Positions 5,187-5,776 of a stretch of DNA of 5,776 nt are shown here, piece after piece. Below the pieces are notes generated by a model, which was not told the origin of the DNA, ran no database searches, and saw nothing but the letters and a program-made list of their open reading frames with translations. The stretch comes from Paracoccaceae bacterium (lineage in GTDB: Bacteria; Pseudomonadota; Alphaproteobacteria; Rhodobacterales; Rhodobacteraceae), in assembly GCA_011523445.1 (NCBI GenBank), contig WTGT01000264.1:1-5776 (forward strand). Reading direction: 5' to 3'. Every line of letters starts with the position of its first letter. Position 1 is the first letter of the stretch. The position numbers were made by a program, and so were the translations under genes.

Positions 5187-5776
5187 ATGAAACCTATAAT
5201 GGCTAAAGCAACTGCCGTATGGTTGGTTGATAACACATCACTGACTTTTGACCAGATAGCGAAATTCTGCGGTATGCATTTGTTGGAAATTGAAGGGATT
5301 GCCAACGAAGATGTTGCAGTGGGAATTTTGGGCATTGACCCCATAGCAGGCAACCAAATCGACAAATCTGAAATCGAGAAGGGGGAAGCGGATCCCAATT
5401 ATGAACTTCAATTGAAGATTCCACCTATGGTCAAGGATGAAAAGAAAAGAACAGGTACCAGATATACACCCGTTGCCAAAAGGCAGGACCGACCACGTGC
5501 AATTCTCTGGTTGATCAAGAATCATCCTGAAATAGCTGATAGTCAGATTTGCAAACTCATCGGCACGACAAAAACGACGATTGAGGCAATCAGGAATCGA
5601 ACACATTGGAATATCAGCAATATCCAGCCAATTGATCCGGTTGCTCTTGGATTATGCAAGCAAACGAGTTTAGATGAGGCTATCCTGAAGGCGCAGGCAA
5701 AGCAAAAAAAGGAATCCGAAGTGCAGCTGCCACACCAAGACAAGTTTCTGAGTTCAATCAAGGACAACCTAAAGGA
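5187..5776 (+). CDS. trcR: DUF1013 cell-cycle transcriptional regulator TrcR (3' end outside window)
   Basis: 196 residues are visible and the frame is still open at the window edge. The N-terminus MKPIMAKATAVWLVDNTSLT, followed by FDQIAKFCGMHLLEIEGIAN, is the diagnostic start of the DUF1013/TrcR family. A helix-turn-helix-like stretch lies at about 19-40. The middle has IDPIAGNQIDKSEIEKGEAD (50-69). A second helix-turn-helix, IADSQICKLIGTTKTTIEAI (116-135), is followed by RNRTHWN. A charged, Lys/Gln-rich helix begins near 162. TrcR is a conserved alphaproteobacterial DNA-binding regulator linked to the cell cycle. The ATG at 5187 is the first in frame after a TGA at 5169. Its ribosome-binding site is weak (GGA at 5178-5180). 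The full protein is probably only slightly longer than what is visible. Confidence 0.93.
   Translation, partial: MKPIMAKATAVWLVDNTSLTFDQIAKFCGMHLLEIEGIANEDVAVGILGIDPIAGNQIDKSEIEKGEADPNYELQLKIPPMVKDEKKRTGTRYTPVAKRQDRPRAILWLIKNHPEIADSQICKLIGTTKTTIEAIRNRTHWNISNIQPIDPVALGLCKQTSLDEAILKAQAKQKKESEVQLPHQDKFLSSIKDNLK

Overview
The window looks like part of an AT-leaning alphaproteobacterial chromosome. The base composition is roughly 40-45% GC by eye and was not computed. The assignment rests on four co-occurring families: the short aa3-type cytochrome c oxidase subunit IV, bacterial COQ9, a PIG3-type quinone oxidoreductase, and the DUF1013/TrcR cell-cycle regulator. The last is essentially alphaproteobacterial. 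I see no tRNA, rRNA gene, CRISPR array, insertion sequence or phage gene.

Left part (1-1241). The window opens inside a plus-strand metallo-beta-lactamase-fold hydrolase (1-786), whose first visible residues are the zinc-binding HxHxDH motif. A 155-base gap with a 9-bp inverted repeat follows. Next is a 44-codon GTG-start gene for cytochrome oxidase subunit IV (942-1076). It faces the decarboxylase gene on the minus strand, and the gap between them holds two tandem RNA hairpins.

Middle (1242-3178, minus strand). A PLP-dependent group II (aromatic-L-amino-acid type) decarboxylase lies at 1242-2720. Behind a separate promoter region is rpsU (ribosomal protein bS21, 2972-3178). A perfect 10-bp inverted repeat overlaps the likely decarboxylase promoter. 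The rpsU 3' region holds a plausible rho-independent terminator, a small hairpin, and a 16-base stretch matching the 3' end of 16S rRNA at 15 positions.

Right part (3179-5776, plus strand). Divergent from rpsU come coq9 (3390-4097), an overlapping PIG3-type quinone oxidoreductase (4097-5086), and trcR (5187 to the window end, truncated). The first two are translationally coupled by TAATG. COQ9 serves ubiquinone biosynthesis, the oxidoreductase probably reduces quinone-like substrates, and cytochrome oxidase subunit IV belongs to a terminal oxidase. The window therefore has a loose respiratory/quinone theme next to growth and cell-cycle genes (bS21, TrcR).

I found no clear evidence of an undescribed multi-gene system. 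The items most worth a second look are regulatory: the 16S-tail look-alike after rpsU, the palindrome on the decarboxylase promoter, and the wobble-paired hairpin after the oxidase subunit. One protein-level item is the substituted catalytic-loop position in the decarboxylase.
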